A DNA stretch of 64,000 nt from a bacterium endosymbiont of Escarpia laminata (lineage in GTDB: Bacteria; Pseudomonadota; Gammaproteobacteria; Chromatiales; Chromatiaceae). The translations under genes and the position numbers were made by a program. The notes under the pieces are model-generated. The model saw only the letters and a program-made list of their open reading frames with translations. It ran no database searches and was not told the origin of the DNA. Where the stretch lies: assembly GCA_003660235.1 (NCBI GenBank), contig QGON01000054.1, positions 1 to 64,000 on the forward strand, given 5' to 3'. Shown one piece after another: positions 8,609 to 21,075 of this stretch. The first letter of the stretch is position 1, and each line of letters begins with the position of its first letter.

Positions 8609-9639
8609 TCCTGGGGGATTTCGTGTGGCTTAAGCGGTTCGACCTTCAGGGCGCGACTGGTGCCCTCCCGATCCATCACTTCGAGTTCCACCAGATCAGC
8701 ATCGCGGCCCTGACTGTAGCGGGCAACCAGACGGGCGGCCAATTCAATATCCGCTGCCGTGGGTTCACCGTCGATCAACGCCAGCGGACCACCGTGGCTG
8801 ATCGTTTTGATAGTGATAAACTGCTTCCGGTAACCCTGCAGGAAATTGGCCTCCCCCTCCTCTCTGGCGATGATCACCTTGAAGTGGGGTGCCGGGCGCA
8901 AATGGCGTCCCACCTTGAGCAGCATGATGTCATCCATCTCATACTGCTTGCTGCCGCGCGCACGCCAGAGGTCGGCGAGTTTCCCTGAATATTGAGCATC
9001 GGTGAGAAAACAGCAGCCCCCCGCGGGCTGTGCATAGTCTTTAAAGCCGAATTTTTCCGCTAATGCCATCTGGGGTTTGCGGCTTCTCCCGCTGAAATCG
9101 TAAAGTCTCTCCCTGTCCACCCATCCCTCACTCTCAGGCCGGGTTTCCGGTAGATTTTTTGCGCAGAGCGGACGCAGCAGCAGATCCCCCGCCCCCGACT
9201 CACCAGACACGACCGGCATGGTCTCCTTGCGCTGAGACATGGGGCGTTGCCCGATCACCTCGCCGGTAATGATGAAATCAAAATCCTTTTTTCTGATCCA
9301 CTCCAAGGCTTTACTCACCATAAAGATCTTACAGTCGAGACAGGGATTCAGGTTGGCACCATAACCATGCTTCGGATTGAAGACAATATCCTTGTACTCC
9401 TCCACAATATCGACAATGTGCAACTTGATGCCAAGCTGTTCCGCCACCCAGAGGGCATTATTGCGCTTGGGCTTTTTCTGGTCTTTTTTGCGGATGGCAT
9501 GGGTATGTCCTTCGACACAGAAACCCGTGTAGAAGTTGATACCCTCGACATGGATTCCCTGTTCCTGGATCACCTTTGCGGCCAATAGTGAGTCGAGGCC
9601 ACCAGAGATCAGGGCCACGGCCTTTCGCTGTTCGGTCAT
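8596..9639 (-). CDS. PP-loop ATPase, tRNA thiolation type (ThiI/MnmA-like)
   Basis: A 347-residue protein from the ATG at 9637-9639. An upstream in-frame TTG at 9720 is less likely because ThiI/MnmA-like proteins begin near [17 protein letters not shown]. The ATP pyrophosphatase P-loop [11 protein letters not shown] is near residue 12. Cysteines occur in [10 protein letters not shown] (about 105-115) and AGGCCFL (about 205). The C-terminal part (about 230-347) resembles an NFACT-R-type RNA-binding domain. It is probably a tRNA-modifying sulfurtransferase that adenylates its substrate base. The overlap with a tusA-like gene supports this, but the exact nucleotide is unknown. Confidence 0.85.
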   Translation of the reverse strand: MTEQRKAVALISGGLDSLLAAKVIQEQGIHVEGINFYTGFCVEGHTHAIRKKDQKKPKRNNALWVAEQLGIKLHIVDIVEEYKDIVFNPKHGYGANLNPCLDCKIFMVSKALEWIRKKDFDFIITGEVIGQRPMSQRKETMPVVSGESGAGDLLLRPLCAKNLPETRPESEGWVDRERLYDFSGRSRKPQMALAEKFGFKDYAQPAGGCCFLTDAQYSGKLADLWRARGSKQYEMDDIMLLKVGRHLRPAPHFKVIIAREEGEANFLQGYRKQFITIKTISHGGPLALIDGEPTAADIELAARLVARYSQGRDADLVELEVMDREGTSRALKVEPLKPHEIPQEWHI

Positions 9640-9778
9640 AATATGTTTCGTTGGCAGGCGTGGAAAACCGTGGATTATACGGAATTGCGCCAAATGCGGC
9701 ACCTCATCGAAGTTAGCCAAGTTGTTGGCGCATCGTTATACTGACGCGATTTTTCACCTTAAACCATGGGATCCGGAC

Positions 9779-10720
9779 GTGAATCGAGCTTCTGATACCA
9801 GCAATTATGATGTGTCGACCTTTCAGGGTCTGATCTTTGCGCTGCAACAGTACTGGGCAGACCAAGGCTGCGTGATCCTTCAACCCTATGACATGGAGAT
9901 GGGTGCCGGTACATTTCACTCCGCCACTTTCCTCCGCTCCATCGGCCCCGAGCCTTGGAGCTGCGCCTATGTGCAGCCTTCACGCCGCCCCACCGACGGG
10001 CGCTATGGCGAGAATCCCAACCGCCTGCAACACTACTATCAGTTCCAGGTCATCCTGAAACCCTCCCCAATGGATATTCAGGAACTCTATCTGGGATCAC
10101 TCAAGGCGCTGGGTCTCGACCTGCTGGTACATGATATCCGTTTCGTCGAGGACAATTGGGAGTCCCCCACCCTCGGCGCCTGGGGACTTGGCTGGGAGGT
10201 CTGGCTTAACGGCATGGAGGTGACTCAGTTCACCTATTTTCAGCAGGTTGGCGGCCTCGACTGCCGCCCGGTCACAGGTGAGATCACCTACGGCCTTGAG
10301 CGCATCGCCATGTATCTGCAAGGCGTCGAAAGCGTCTACGATCTGGTCTGGGCCAATGGTCCTGACGGCCCTGTAACCTACGGTGACGTCTTTCACCAGA
10401 ATGAGGTTGAACAGTCAGCCTTCAACTTTGAACACGCCGAGGTGGATGCCCTCTTCGGTTGGTTCGACACCTGTGAAAAAGAGAGTCAGCGCCTCATCGA
10501 AATAGGTCTGCCGCTGCCCGCATATGAACAGGTCCTCAAGGCCTCTCATACCTTCAACCTGCTGGATGCGCGTCACGCCATCTCGGTGACCGAACGACAA
10601 CGCTACATTCTGCGCGTTCGCTCCCTTTCACGCGCCGTGGCCCAAGCCTATTACGACAGCCGCGAGGCCCTTGGATTCCCCATGCTGAATGAGAACAGGG
10701 AGGTTGCCAACCATGGCTGA
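9779..10720 (+). CDS. glyQ: Glycyl-tRNA synthetase alpha subunit
   Basis: A 313-residue alpha subunit of the bacterial alpha2beta2 GlyRS; it carries the aminoacylation site. I chose the GTG at 9779 because the product then starts [18 protein letters not shown], aligning within a few residues with other GlyQ proteins (conserved TFQGLI). The frame is open much further upstream, without a plausible start. Class II landmarks include the very conserved [19 protein letters not shown] and [10 protein letters not shown]. The stop overlaps the glyS start by 8 bp. It is divergent from the thiolation operon. Confidence 0.96.
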   Translation: MNRASDTSNYDVSTFQGLIFALQQYWADQGCVILQPYDMEMGAGTFHSATFLRSIGPEPWSCAYVQPSRRPTDGRYGENPNRLQHYYQFQVILKPSPMDIQELYLGSLKALGLDLLVHDIRFVEDNWESPTLGAWGLGWEVWLNGMEVTQFTYFQQVGGLDCRPVTGEITYGLERIAMYLQGVESVYDLVWANGPDGPVTYGDVFHQNEVEQSAFNFEHAEVDALFGWFDTCEKESQRLIEIGLPLPAYEQVLKASHTFNLLDARHAISVTERQRYILRVRSLSRAVAQAYYDSREALGFPMLNENREVANHG

Positions 10721-12785
10721 TTCCAAAGATCTGCTGATCGAGATCGGCACTGAAGAGCTGCCCCCCAAGGCCCTGGCAAAACTCTCCGCGGCATTTCTCC
10801 ACGGCATCGATGAACAGTTGAAACAACTGGGACTGCAACGCCGTACCATCAAACCCTACGCCTCCCCCCGCAGACTTGCCCTACTCATCGAGTCGCTGCA
10901 GACTCGTCAGCCCGATAAGGAGGTAGAGCGCAAGGGGCCGGCCGTCAAAGCCGCATTCGATGCCGACGGCAATCCCACCAAGGCGGCAGAGGGCTTTGCC
11001 CGCTCCTGCGGTGTCACCGTCGATCAGTTGCAGACTCAAGACACCCCAAAGGGCGCCTGGCTGATCCACCGCCAGATTGTGCAGGGCCATTCAGCCATTG
11101 AATTGATACCTGAGATCGTTGAAAAGTCCCTCTCCACTCTGCCCATTCCAAAACGCATGCGCTGGGGCAGCCGTAGTGAAGAGTTCGTGCGCCCTGTGCA
11201 CTGGGTTGTCCTGCTGTTTGGTGATGAGGTCGTTCCCGGCCAGGTGATGGGACAGACAGCTGGGCGCACCACCCGTGGCCATAGATTCCACCATCCCGAA
11301 CCGATTGAAATCGACACTCCAGCAAACTATGCAGAACTGCTGAAAACCAAAGGTTATGTCATTGCCAACATGGCCGAGCGCAAGGCCAAAATCGAGCGGC
11401 AAGCCAACGAGACAGCAGAAGCCGAAGGTCTACAGGCCGCCATCGATCCCAATCTACTCGATGAGGTCACCGCCCTCAATGAATGGCCTGTTCCTGTGAT
11501 TGGCAGTTTCGATGCGCGCTTTCTTGACGTTCCTTCCGAATGCCTGATCCAGGCGATGCAGGATCATCAGAAATATTTCCCGGTTGTCGATAAGACAGGT
11601 GCTCTACAGCCCCGATTCATTACTATATGCAATATCGACAGCAAGGATATCGAGCAGGTTCGATCCGGCAATGAGCGAGTCATCCGCCCACGATTCAGCG
11701 ATGCCGCTTTCTTCTGGGAACAGGATCTGAAAAAACCTCTCGACCATCACATCGAGTCACTGAAAAGCATCCTGTTTCAGAAAAAACTGGGAACGCTACA
11801 CGACAAGAGCGGGCGTATTGCCTCACTGGCAGAATCCATTGCTGATCAAATTGGTCTCGACAAGGCTCTCGCCTTCCGTGCCGCCTGGCTCTGTAAATGC
11901 GACCTTATGTCTGAAATGGTGGGTGAATTTGCCAGCCTGCAGGGCACCATGGGGCGCTACTACGCCAAGCGCTCAGGTGAGGACGGTCAGGTTGCTCAGG
12001 CAATGGAAGAGGTCTACATGCCCCGGCATGCAGGGGATCGCCTGCCGGAGACGGACTGCGGTCGCACCATTGCCATCGCTGATCGCCTCGATACCCTGAT
12101 GGGCATCTTCGCTATTGGCCAGAAACCGACCGGCGCCAAAGATCCTTACGGCCTTCGCCGCGCTGCTTTGGGTGTACTCCGCATCCTCATCGAGACCCCT
12201 ATGGATCTCGACCTTCAACAGTTACTCTCCACTGCTGCGGAAGGTCTTGCCAAACAAGTGGATACAGAGGAGAGTCAGGATCAGGTCTTTGAATACATGA
12301 TGGAACGTCTCAAGGCATACTACGCTGACCAATCCATCCCCGCTGATTCAGTGGATGCGGTGCTCGCCCGCCGTCCCACACGCCCTGCAGATTTCAATCT
12401 GCGGGTCCGCGCAGTCACCGAATTCCGCAAACTGCCTGCAGCCGAAAGCCTTGCTGCCGCCAACAAACGCATTCGCAACATTCTCAGGAAGACCGATGAG
12501 ACCTTCCCCGAGCAGGTTGCCAACGGCCTTCTACAGGAAGCCGCAGAGAAGGCGCTCGCTGCAAAGGTCGATGAGTTACAGCCCAAGGTCGTCCCGCTGT
12601 TTGCGGAAGGCCGTTATACGGAAGGTCTGCAAATCCTCGCCAGTCTGCGCGAACCTGTCGATGATTTCTTTGACCAGGTCATGGTGATGGTGGAGGATGA
12701 AACTCTACGGAGAAATCGTCTGGCCCTGCTTTCGCGGCTTGAGGGACTCTTTCTCAGTGCCGCTGACCTTTCACGCCTTCAGTAA
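10713..12785 (+). CDS. glyS: Glycyl-tRNA synthetase beta subunit
   Basis: A 690-residue beta subunit, starting at ATG 10713 ([19 protein letters not shown], the usual N-terminus). It binds tRNA and contributes an HD-like and an anticodon-binding domain. Conserved segments include SPRRLA near residue 48, KRMRWG near 145, HQKYFPV near 285, and the C-terminal [22 protein letters not shown]. It overlaps glyQ by 8 bp, so the two subunits are translationally coupled. It heads a run with mazG-like, gmhB and plsC genes. Confidence 0.97.
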   Translation: MADSKDLLIEIGTEELPPKALAKLSAAFLHGIDEQLKQLGLQRRTIKPYASPRRLALLIESLQTRQPDKEVERKGPAVKAAFDADGNPTKAAEGFARSCGVTVDQLQTQDTPKGAWLIHRQIVQGHSAIELIPEIVEKSLSTLPIPKRMRWGSRSEEFVRPVHWVVLLFGDEVVPGQVMGQTAGRTTRGHRFHHPEPIEIDTPANYAELLKTKGYVIANMAERKAKIERQANETAEAEGLQAAIDPNLLDEVTALNEWPVPVIGSFDARFLDVPSECLIQAMQDHQKYFPVVDKTGALQPRFITICNIDSKDIEQVRSGNERVIRPRFSDAAFFWEQDLKKPLDHHIESLKSILFQKKLGTLHDKSGRIASLAESIADQIGLDKALAFRAAWLCKCDLMSEMVGEFASLQGTMGRYYAKRSGEDGQVAQAMEEVYMPRHAGDRLPETDCGRTIAIADRLDTLMGIFAIGQKPTGAKDPYGLRRAALGVLRILIETPMDLDLQQLLSTAAEGLAKQVDTEESQDQVFEYMMERLKAYYADQSIPADSVDAVLARRPTRPADFNLRVRAVTEFRKLPAAESLAAANKRIRNILRKTDETFPEQVANGLLQEAAEKALAAKVDELQPKVVPLFAEGRYTEGLQILASLREPVDDFFDQVMVMVEDETLRRNRLALLSRLEGLFLSAADLSRLQ

Positions 12786-12797
12786 TCGAGACTAAAT

Positions 12798-13133
12798 ATG
12801 AACCCTGATTCATACAAGGATATGCTGGACGCGGTCCAATCCTTCCACGATAAGCACCGTTTCAGAGAGACAGGCGGCGAGGAGATGACCTATCGCATCG
12901 CGTTAATGGCGGAAGAGCTGGGTGAGATCTCCTCCTGTGTCACAAAAGGCAAGAGCAAGGAGTCACTTGCTGAGGAAGTGGCCGATCTGCTGATCCTTGT
13001 CATGGGAACAGCCATCGCCCAGGAATTTGATCTCAAGCAGGCTTTTTGGGACAAGATGGAGAAGCTCAACAAGCGGGATTCCCGCATGGTCAACGGTCGC
13101 ATCAGGGTTTCGGAATTCCGTGATGTCGACTGA
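12798..13133 (+). CDS. MazG-like nucleotide pyrophosphohydrolase
   Basis: A 111-residue all-alpha NTP-PPase of the MazG superfamily. The metal-binding pattern is visible as LMAEELGEISSCVTKG (EExxE near residues 37-41) and SLAEEVADLLILV (ExxD near 59-63). It probably hydrolyses non-canonical or excess nucleoside triphosphates; the substrate is not predictable. The gene starts 12 bp after glyS and ends 29 bp before gmhB. Confidence 0.85.
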   Translation: MNPDSYKDMLDAVQSFHDKHRFRETGGEEMTYRIALMAEELGEISSCVTKGKSKESLAEEVADLLILVMGTAIAQEFDLKQAFWDKMEKLNKRDSRMVNGRIRVSEFRDVD

Positions 13134-13162
13134 TATTATTCGATAGTAAGCACTCACTCACA

Positions 13163-13699
13163 ATGAAAATCATCATCTTGGACAGAGACGGTGTCATCAA
13201 TGAGGATTCAGATGATTTTGTCAAATCGTCTGACGAGTGGATTCCTCTGCCGGGCAGCCTTGAAGCGATCGCCCGTCTCAACCATGCCGGTTTTCGTGTC
13301 TTCGTCGCAACCAACCAGTCAGGACTGTCTCGCGGTTACTTCTCCATCGATACCCTGAACAAGATGCATAACAAAATGCAGACATTGTTGCAGAAACATG
13401 GCGGCCATATCGATGGCATTTTTTTCTGTCCCCATGGACCGGATGACAACTGTGACTGCCGCAAACCCAAGCCGGGTCTCTACCAGCAGATTTCGCAGCG
13501 TTCCCGGGTGCCTTTGCATCAGGTACCCATCATTGGTGACTCGTTACGTGACCTGCAGGCCGCAATTACAGTAGGCGCAAATCCCATCCTGGTGAGAACC
13601 GGTAAAGGTAACAAGACACTCTCATCATGCCCGGATGAGCTGAGAGATATTCCCATCTACCAAAACCTCTCTAAGGCCGTTGATGCACTTTTGACCTGA
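13163..13699 (+). CDS. gmhB: D-glycero-beta-D-manno-heptose-1,7-bisphosphate 7-phosphatase
   Basis: A 178-residue HAD phosphatase for ADP-heptose synthesis (lipopolysaccharide core). The catalytic motif DRDGVIN is near residue 8, motif II reads ATNQSG near 53, and the zinc-binding cysteine/histidine segment CPHGPDDNCDCRKPKPG is near 92-108, with the Lys of motif III in KPKPG. Motif IV reads IIGDSLRDLQAA. Length fits the family (about 180-190 aa). Ten bases separate it from plsC, a common gmhB-plsC pairing. Confidence 0.95.
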   Translation: MKIIILDRDGVINEDSDDFVKSSDEWIPLPGSLEAIARLNHAGFRVFVATNQSGLSRGYFSIDTLNKMHNKMQTLLQKHGGHIDGIFFCPHGPDDNCDCRKPKPGLYQQISQRSRVPLHQVPIIGDSLRDLQAAITVGANPILVRTGKGNKTLSSCPDELRDIPIYQNLSKAVDALLT

Positions 13700-13709
13700 T
13701 TGACATGCC

Positions 13710-14450
13710 ATGACCTTTATCCGCTCCATTCTTTTTTTTACCTTTCTTGTTCTCAGTACTATCGTCATTGCCGGTCTGGCCAGTATCTTTGGCTGGTTCT
13801 TACCGTTGCAAACACGCTTTTTCATCAGCAACGCATGGAGCAGAGTTAACCTGGCTGCACTCACGCTACTCTGTGGCCTCAACTATCGTATTGATGGTCT
13901 GAATAACATTCCTGATGACAAGAGTGTCATCATCCTCTCAAAACACCAATCCGCTTGGGAAACCATCGCCTTTCTCAGCATCATTCCGCTCAACAAGGCC
14001 TGGGTTCTGAAACAGGAGTTGCTCAGAGTACCCATATTCGGCTGGGCGCTGCGTCTCTTTAAACCTATTGCCCTTGATCGAAAAGCGGGTCGAAAGGCCG
14101 TGGTACAGCTCATTCGTGATGGTACCGAAAGACTCGAATCCGGGCTTTCGGTAATGATATTTCCCGAAGGCACTCGTGTCGCACCTGGTGCTCGCAAACG
14201 CTATGGAATTGGTGGTGCACTATTGGCAGAGAAATCCGGTTTTCCTGTATTGCCTGTCTCGCACAACGCCGGGGTGTTCTGGAAACGCAGGGGCATCAAC
14301 AAGCATCCGGGTACCATCGATGTAAGAGTAGGCCCTCTCATCGAGACTGAAGGTCTCGATGCCAACGAGATCAATGCCAAGGTGGAAGCCTGGATCGAGG
14401 GAACGCTGGAGGCCTTGCCGCAGGAAAGACAGGTGACAGGTAACAGGTAA
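13710..14450 (+). CDS. plsC: 1-acyl-sn-glycerol-3-phosphate acyltransferase
   Basis: A 246-residue membrane acyltransferase that makes phosphatidic acid. An N-terminal hydrophobic segment (about 5-30) precedes the acyltransferase motifs: KHQSAWET near residue 75 (HX4E instead of the usual HX4D), FPEGTR near 154, and VLPVSHNAG near 184. The last residues, QVTGNR, and the TAA stop codon are encoded by a tandem array of 7-bp repeats that begins at about 14431, so the original C-terminus has been rewritten by repeat expansion. It is the last gene of the glyQS run and converges on gyrB. Confidence 0.92.
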   Translation: MTFIRSILFFTFLVLSTIVIAGLASIFGWFLPLQTRFFISNAWSRVNLAALTLLCGLNYRIDGLNNIPDDKSVIILSKHQSAWETIAFLSIIPLNKAWVLKQELLRVPIFGWALRLFKPIALDRKAGRKAVVQLIRDGTERLESGLSVMIFPEGTRVAPGARKRYGIGGALLAEKSGFPVLPVSHNAGVFWKRRGINKHPGTIDVRVGPLIETEGLDANEINAKVEAWIEGTLEALPQERQVTGNR

Positions 14451-14703
14451 CAGGTAACAGGTAACAGGTAACAGGTGAAGCAAGTATGTGTCTGGACCTG
14501 CCAAATACAAGCACTTTTTATACGCCGAATGTAGGCCCGATCAAGCGCAGCGGATCAGGCTCTCAGGGCTTAGCAAAGCTTTTGAGGTTGCCGGTTCCGC
14601 TACGCTTGAAGCGGCCTACATGCTCCCAATGAAGGTAACGACCACGTTCGACCTCTCCTGTGGCACGCCTCCTTTAACCTTTGACCTTTAGCCTTTCACC
14701 TCA
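14431..14703. repeat. Heptad-repeat element, copy 2
   Basis: Seven tandem heptads (AGGTAAC with AGGTGAC/AGGTGAA ends) cover 14431-14479. Opposite-sense heptads (CCTTTAA, CCTTTGA, CCTTTAG, CCTTTCA) lie at 14671-14698. Next to the latter, on the minus strand, is GGCGTGCCACAGGAGAGG, akin to the box next to the heptads at 61431. A GTAGG...CCTAC hairpin (14531-14619) sits in the middle. The left array supplies the last codons and stop of plsC. The right one ends a few bases from the gyrB stop. Confidence 0.75.
14531..14619. repeat. REP-like double hairpin, family 2, copy 1
   Basis: GTAGGCCCGATCAAGCGCAG at the left and a segment ending GCGGCCTAC at the right bracket about 89 bp, with internal CCGGTTCCGCTACGCTTGAA. 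A close copy lies at 54474-54563. It is non-coding and lies in the plsC/gyrB convergent gap. Confidence 0.8.
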
Positions 14704-14707
14704 CTCA

Positions 14708-17164
<2,457 letters not shown>

Positions 17165-17268
17165 CTAGATAACTAAAACATTATACAACGGGAATGGTTA
17201 TCAAAACGAGAAAATCGATAATAATGCACAGTGATCCGTACATACAGAGGTGGTCATGAAACTCTTAA

Positions 17269-18333
17269 CTATTTTACTGCACCATGTTCCACGTGAAACA
17301 TATTCACTTCACCACTATATTTTTCGGTCACAGTGTCACAATCGATTACTGTAAGGAAAGTTTGGAAACCACTGGAGTCGATAAGCGAGAGTAGAACAGT
17401 AGCTGTTTTTCGATCTAGTTCAGCAGAGAAGTCATCCATAAGAAGGATGGGATTGATATTTGTGTGTTCATTTTGCGCAATAAGCTGGGATATAACCATC
17501 AATGTGGCAACAATCTTTTGTTGGCCGCGTGACAGAATCTCCTTCGCTGGCTGAGATTTCACAGTGATACGTATATCTGCCCTGTGAGGCCCAGTGGTTG
17601 TAAAACCCGCTGACAGATCAGTTTTGACTTGTGCCTGAAGAGAATCTTCAAGTGAAAGTGAATTATTCCATCCTTTATAAAAACTGAAGCTAGTCGTTGG
17701 AACACCAGGAAAATTAGCAATGAGAGACTCAAATACAGATTTCCAGCTGCTAAAATAAGTTGTTCGCAATCGGTTAATCTGATCACCGTATTCGATCAAT
17801 TGAGGATCCCAGACATTCCAGCCTTTTTTGCCAGATCGCAATGATGCATTTCTTTGCTGCAGAGTAGTTGAATAGTGCCGCATCATTGAGACATACGAGT
17901 GTTCCACGTGAAACACTCCCCAATTCAAGAATCTCCTTCTATTGTCAGGACCCTCTTCAATCAGGCGGTGAATTATTGGTGTGACTATCCCAAGAGGAAG
18001 TAATTTTGCGACTTCTGAAACACGGGATATTGGAGTCCCATTAAGTTGCATTCTCTTTTCATTTTTTTCCAAACCAAAACCGATTCGCACTATCGATAGG
18101 TTTGCAGTTTGAGCTTCTGAGTAGATGGAGAGTTTCTTTTTTCCATCCTGGATAAGATTTTTTCCTTTAGTGCTCTTGAAGCTTTTTGCCCGGGCAAGTA
18201 GAAATATTGCTTCGAGTAAGCTTGTTTTACCTGCCCCATTATCACCACAGAAAATATTGATTCCAGGCTGTGGTGATATATCGACGGAGTCGAGAATACG
18301 GAGATTTTGGATTTGTAATTTCGTTATGTTCAA
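17269..18333 (-). CDS. recF: DNA replication and repair protein RecF
   Basis: An SMC-like ATPase that loads RecA at gaps with RecOR. Walker A is GDNGAGKTSLLEAI near residue 30; the signature is LSRGQQKIVATLMVIS near 265; Walker B is ILLMDDFSAELD near 297. I start at the TTG of LNITKLQIQNLR, because other RecF proteins begin with this strand and because the in-frame TTG further upstream (18366) lies inside a terminator hairpin. That gives 354 aa. Neither start has a strong ribosome site. Two parS sites lie within the gene, and both encode FHVEH. Confidence 0.93.
   Translation of the reverse strand: MNITKLQIQNLRILDSVDISPQPGINIFCGDNGAGKTSLLEAIFLLARAKSFKSTKGKNLIQDGKKKLSIYSEAQTANLSIVRIGFGLEKNEKRMQLNGTPISRVSEVAKLLPLGIVTPIIHRLIEEGPDNRRRFLNWGVFHVEHSYVSMMRHYSTTLQQRNASLRSGKKGWNVWDPQLIEYGDQINRLRTTYFSSWKSVFESLIANFPGVPTTSFSFYKGWNNSLSLEDSLQAQVKTDLSAGFTTTGPHRADIRITVKSQPAKEILSRGQQKIVATLMVISQLIAQNEHTNINPILLMDDFSAELDRKTATVLLSLIDSSGFQTFLTVIDCDTVTEKYSGEVNMFHVEHGAVK
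17285..17300. promoter_or_regulatory. parS centromere site 1 (in recF 3' end)
   Basis: TGTTCCACGTGAAACA matches the near-universal bacterial parS consensus TGTTTCACGTGAAACA at 15 of 16 positions. It lies in the recF coding sequence just before the stop. ParB encoded at 31591 should bind it. Confidence 0.92.
17900..17915. promoter_or_regulatory. parS centromere site 2 (inside recF)
   Basis: A second copy of TGTTCCACGTGAAACA, identical to that at 17285, lies 615 bp away and inside recF. Two identical sites this close to dnaA support chromosome segregation from this locus. Confidence 0.92.
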
Positions 18334-18342
18334 GGTCAGGCG

Positions 18343-18374
18343 AAAAAAACCGGCAGTAATTATCAATGCCGGTT
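18343..18374 (-). terminator. Intrinsic terminator or attenuator between dnaN and recF
   Basis: On the minus strand AACCGGCA pairs with TGCCGGTT (8 bp, 11-base loop), followed by a run of T. It begins about 24 bp beyond the dnaN stop and overlaps the possible upstream TTG start of recF. It probably limits read-through from dnaA-dnaN into recF-gyrB. Confidence 0.85.
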
Positions 18375-18397
18375 CTTTTCTCTTCTCTAATATCTGT

Positions 18398-19498
18398 TTA
18401 TATTCTCATGGGCATGACGACATACTTGTTTCTACTATTGTCCTTTCCGTAGATCAACGCACTGCTGTTTGAGTCCTTGAGTTCAACGATTATTTCATCC
18501 TCGTTGATTACAGAGAGTACATCTATGAAATAACCTACATTAAAACCAATCTTTATTTCATCGCCGCTGTAATCCACTTCCAGTTCTTCCTCTGCCTCCT
18601 CCTGCTCTGGGTTATGAGCTTGAAGCTGGAGCGTGTTGTTGTTGGCTGAAAACCGGATTCCACGGTACTTTTCATTTGAAAGAATAGATGCTCTGGTCAG
18701 AGACTGTTTTAGAAGAGCCTTATCCGCGCGAAGTTCTTTATTAGTGCCACTTGGCATAACACGCTGATAATCGGGAAAACGGCCATCAATAAGTTTTGAG
18801 GTAAAAACAGCTCCATCCATAAGAACTCGAACGTAGTTTGCGCTTAGCTCAAGCTTTATTTCATCTTCACTATCTTTGAGCAACCTGCCCAATTCCAATA
18901 CAGCTTTACGAGGTAATATGACCTGAACGTCTAAATCAGTGTCTACAGAGTTTATACATTCACTCAGTGCAAGGCGATGACCATCAGTGGCAACAGTTCT
19001 AACATCACCATCTCGAATTTCCAGCAACATCCCGTTTAGATAATAACGAACATCCTGTTGAGCCATTGCAAATTGCGTCTTCTCAATTAGCTGTTTGAGC
19101 TCAGCCTCTTTAAGCGTAAACACTGAGCTGCTCGCAGTTGGCTCGATTACTGGATAATCCTGTGCAGGCAAGATACCAAGGGTGAAGCGGCTACGCCCTG
19201 AACGAATTTTCGCCTTGTCTCCATCTACCTCAAGAATGATTTCAGCGCCTTCGGGTAAAGCTTTACAAATATCCAGCATTTTTCTTGCAGGGACAGTGAA
19301 GTCACCTTCTCCACTGCACTCAGCAACTGCCTGAGTCCTGAGTTCAACCTCCAGATCTGTCGCTGTTATCTGAATCTCATTGGATTTAGCATTGATAAGG
19401 ATATTGGATAGAATAGGCAGAGTTTGTCTTCTTTCGACAACCCCACTAATCCGCTGCAGTGGATCCAATAGATCTTCTCGTTTGGTAACTATTTTCAT
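18398..19498 (-). CDS. dnaN: DNA polymerase III beta sliding clamp
   Basis: A 366-residue clamp, the same length as E. coli DnaN. It encircles DNA as a dimer and tethers polymerase III. The three-domain repeat is evident: KRITGV-like start (REDLLDPLQRISGVVERRQTLPIL), LKEAELKQLIEKTQFAMAQQD in domain 2, and the C-terminal VVMPMRI, close to the VVMPMRL tail of other clamps. It lies downstream of dnaA across a 226-bp gap that is a candidate origin, and is followed by a terminator. Confidence 0.98.
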   Translation of the reverse strand: MKIVTKREDLLDPLQRISGVVERRQTLPILSNILINAKSNEIQITATDLEVELRTQAVAECSGEGDFTVPARKMLDICKALPEGAEIILEVDGDKAKIRSGRSRFTLGILPAQDYPVIEPTASSSVFTLKEAELKQLIEKTQFAMAQQDVRYYLNGMLLEIRDGDVRTVATDGHRLALSECINSVDTDLDVQVILPRKAVLELGRLLKDSEDEIKLELSANYVRVLMDGAVFTSKLIDGRFPDYQRVMPSGTNKELRADKALLKQSLTRASILSNEKYRGIRFSANNNTLQLQAHNPEQEEAEEELEVDYSGDEIKIGFNVGYFIDVLSVINEDEIIVELKDSNSSALIYGKDNSRNKYVVMPMRI

Positions 19499-19725
19499 AT
19501 TCTCTACCCAAGGTAGTTATAGTTAGTTTATTTTATATATCTACTTATTATTGTTATTAGGGGCTGCTACTTGTGAGGATAAGTATCATAACATATTGTT
19601 TTAAAAAGCTTTTATAGAATTATCGCTTGTTGATGACTGTCATGTAAGTTTGTGATTTCCTGTTTATCTCTTGTGGATAAATAACCATTTCGGTTTGTAG
19701 CCTTTTCCTCAACATCTTATCCACA
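19499..19725. other. Candidate replication origin (oriC), dnaA-dnaN gap
   Basis: This gap contains two perfect DnaA boxes in opposite orientation: TGTGGATAA (19672-19680) and TTATCCACA (19717-19725). There is also a one-mismatch box TGAGGATAA at 19574-19582. A very AT-rich stretch at about 19516-19561 could act as the unwinding element. Gene order and the parS sites nearby agree with an origin here. The rpmH-dnaA gap, whose DnaA box is interrupted by an inserted element, is the alternative. Confidence 0.7.
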
Positions 19726-21075
19726 TTAACTGCTTAGAGTCCTCAACAGGTTTGAATAGTCCTCAGATATACGCACATCACTATCCCGCAGTTCCTTGAT
19801 CTTTTTGTTGGCATGTATGACGGTAGTGTGGTCCCTACCACCGAAAGCGGTTCCAATCTCAGGCAGGCTATGGTTTGTTAATTCTTTGGCCAGCGTCATC
19901 GCAATCTGTCTGGGTCTGGCGATGGAACGACTCCGCTTTGCTGAGAGTAGATCTGAGGTGCGTATCTGAAAATACTCTGCAACTGTTTTCTGGATGTTGT
20001 CGATCGTGACCTGTTTGTCTTGAGCAGCGATCATGTCGCGCAAGGCATTTTTGGCAAAATCGAGAGTGATACTTGTTCCGGTGAAGGTTGAGTTGGCGAT
20101 AACACGCCGCAAAGCCCCTTCCAATTCGCGAATATTGGAGCGAATACGTTTGCCCATGAAAAAGGCAACTTCGCTGGGAAGTTCGGCTTTCAGTTGCAGA
20201 GCCTTGCTCTGCAGAATAGCGACACGGGTTTCCAGGTCGGGTGGTTCGATAGCGACTGTCAGACCCCAACCAAATCTCGATTTGAGACGCTCCTCCAAGC
20301 CGCCAACCTCTTTGGGAAATCGGTCACTGGATAAGATAATCTGTTGTTGAGATTCGAACAGTGCATTGAAAGTGTGGAAGAACTCTTCCTGAGACCGCTC
20401 TTTTCCGGCGAAAAACTGAATGTCATCAATCAGCAGTGCATTGACAGAACGGTACTTGCGTTTGAACTGGTCAATTGTGTTGTGCTGCAGCGCCTTTACC
20501 ATTTCTGAGACGAAACGTTCCGAATGGAGGTATATGACCCTGGCATTGGGATTGTGTTGCAGAATCGTGTTACCCACCGCATGCATCAGGTGGGTTTTAC
20601 CAAGTCCGACTCCACCGTATATAAATAGAGGATTGTAGGCGCGGCCGGGATTTTCGCCAATCTGCATCGAAGCGGCACGGGCGATCTGGTTGGACTTGCC
20701 TTCAACGAAGGTTTCGAAGGTGAAGTTAGGATTGAGATGGCTCTCAACATACGGACGCCCCTTTGACGGAACAATGGTTTGGACACCAGTTCCGTTGTTC
20801 TGATGGATATTTCTCTGTGTAACGGCAGCAGGTTTTTTCTTTGATCCGATATCAATGGAGATGACTGGCGTCATATCAAGAGAGAGGGTGTCAAGATAGG
20901 TTTTGATGGATTCGAAATAGTGGTTGCGCACCCAGTCAAGTACGAAGCGGTTGGGTGCCAATAGACGGAGGCGGCTGTTTTCCTCAATTACCTGAAGTGG
21001 ACGAATCCAGGTATTGAACTGCTGAGGTGAAAGCTCCTGTTCGAGGTGCTTGCTACAACGTTGCCAAAGATCCAA
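19726..21075 (-). CDS. dnaA: Chromosomal replication initiator DnaA
   Basis: A 449-residue initiator. Domain I begins [26 protein letters not shown]. The AAA+ domain has [19 protein letters not shown] (Walker A, about 152-170), [12 protein letters not shown] (Walker B) and the arginine-finger region [17 protein letters not shown]. The C-terminal DNA-binding signature is [20 protein letters not shown]. The start is TTG with GGAGA eight bases upstream; an ATG nearby is out of frame. Its upstream region holds a DnaA box split by a 281-bp element, so autoregulation may be altered. Confidence 0.97.
   Translation of the reverse strand: MDLWQRCSKHLEQELSPQQFNTWIRPLQVIEENSRLRLLAPNRFVLDWVRNHYFESIKTYLDTLSLDMTPVISIDIGSKKKPAAVTQRNIHQNNGTGVQTIVPSKGRPYVESHLNPNFTFETFVEGKSNQIARAASMQIGENPGRAYNPLFIYGGVGLGKTHLMHAVGNTILQHNPNARVIYLHSERFVSEMVKALQHNTIDQFKRKYRSVNALLIDDIQFFAGKERSQEEFFHTFNALFESQQQIILSSDRFPKEVGGLEERLKSRFGWGLTVAIEPPDLETRVAILQSKALQLKAELPSEVAFFMGKRIRSNIRELEGALRRVIANSTFTGTSITLDFAKNALRDMIAAQDKQVTIDNIQKTVAEYFQIRTSDLLSAKRSRSIARPRQIAMTLAKELTNHSLPEIGTAFGGRDHTTVIHANKKIKELRDSDVRISEDYSNLLRTLSS

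Noticed and set aside
9640-9720. Longer N-terminus of the PP-loop protein starting at TTG 9720
   Set aside because: The extra 27 residues have no family match, and the ATG at 9639 places the P-loop at the usual distance from the N-terminus.
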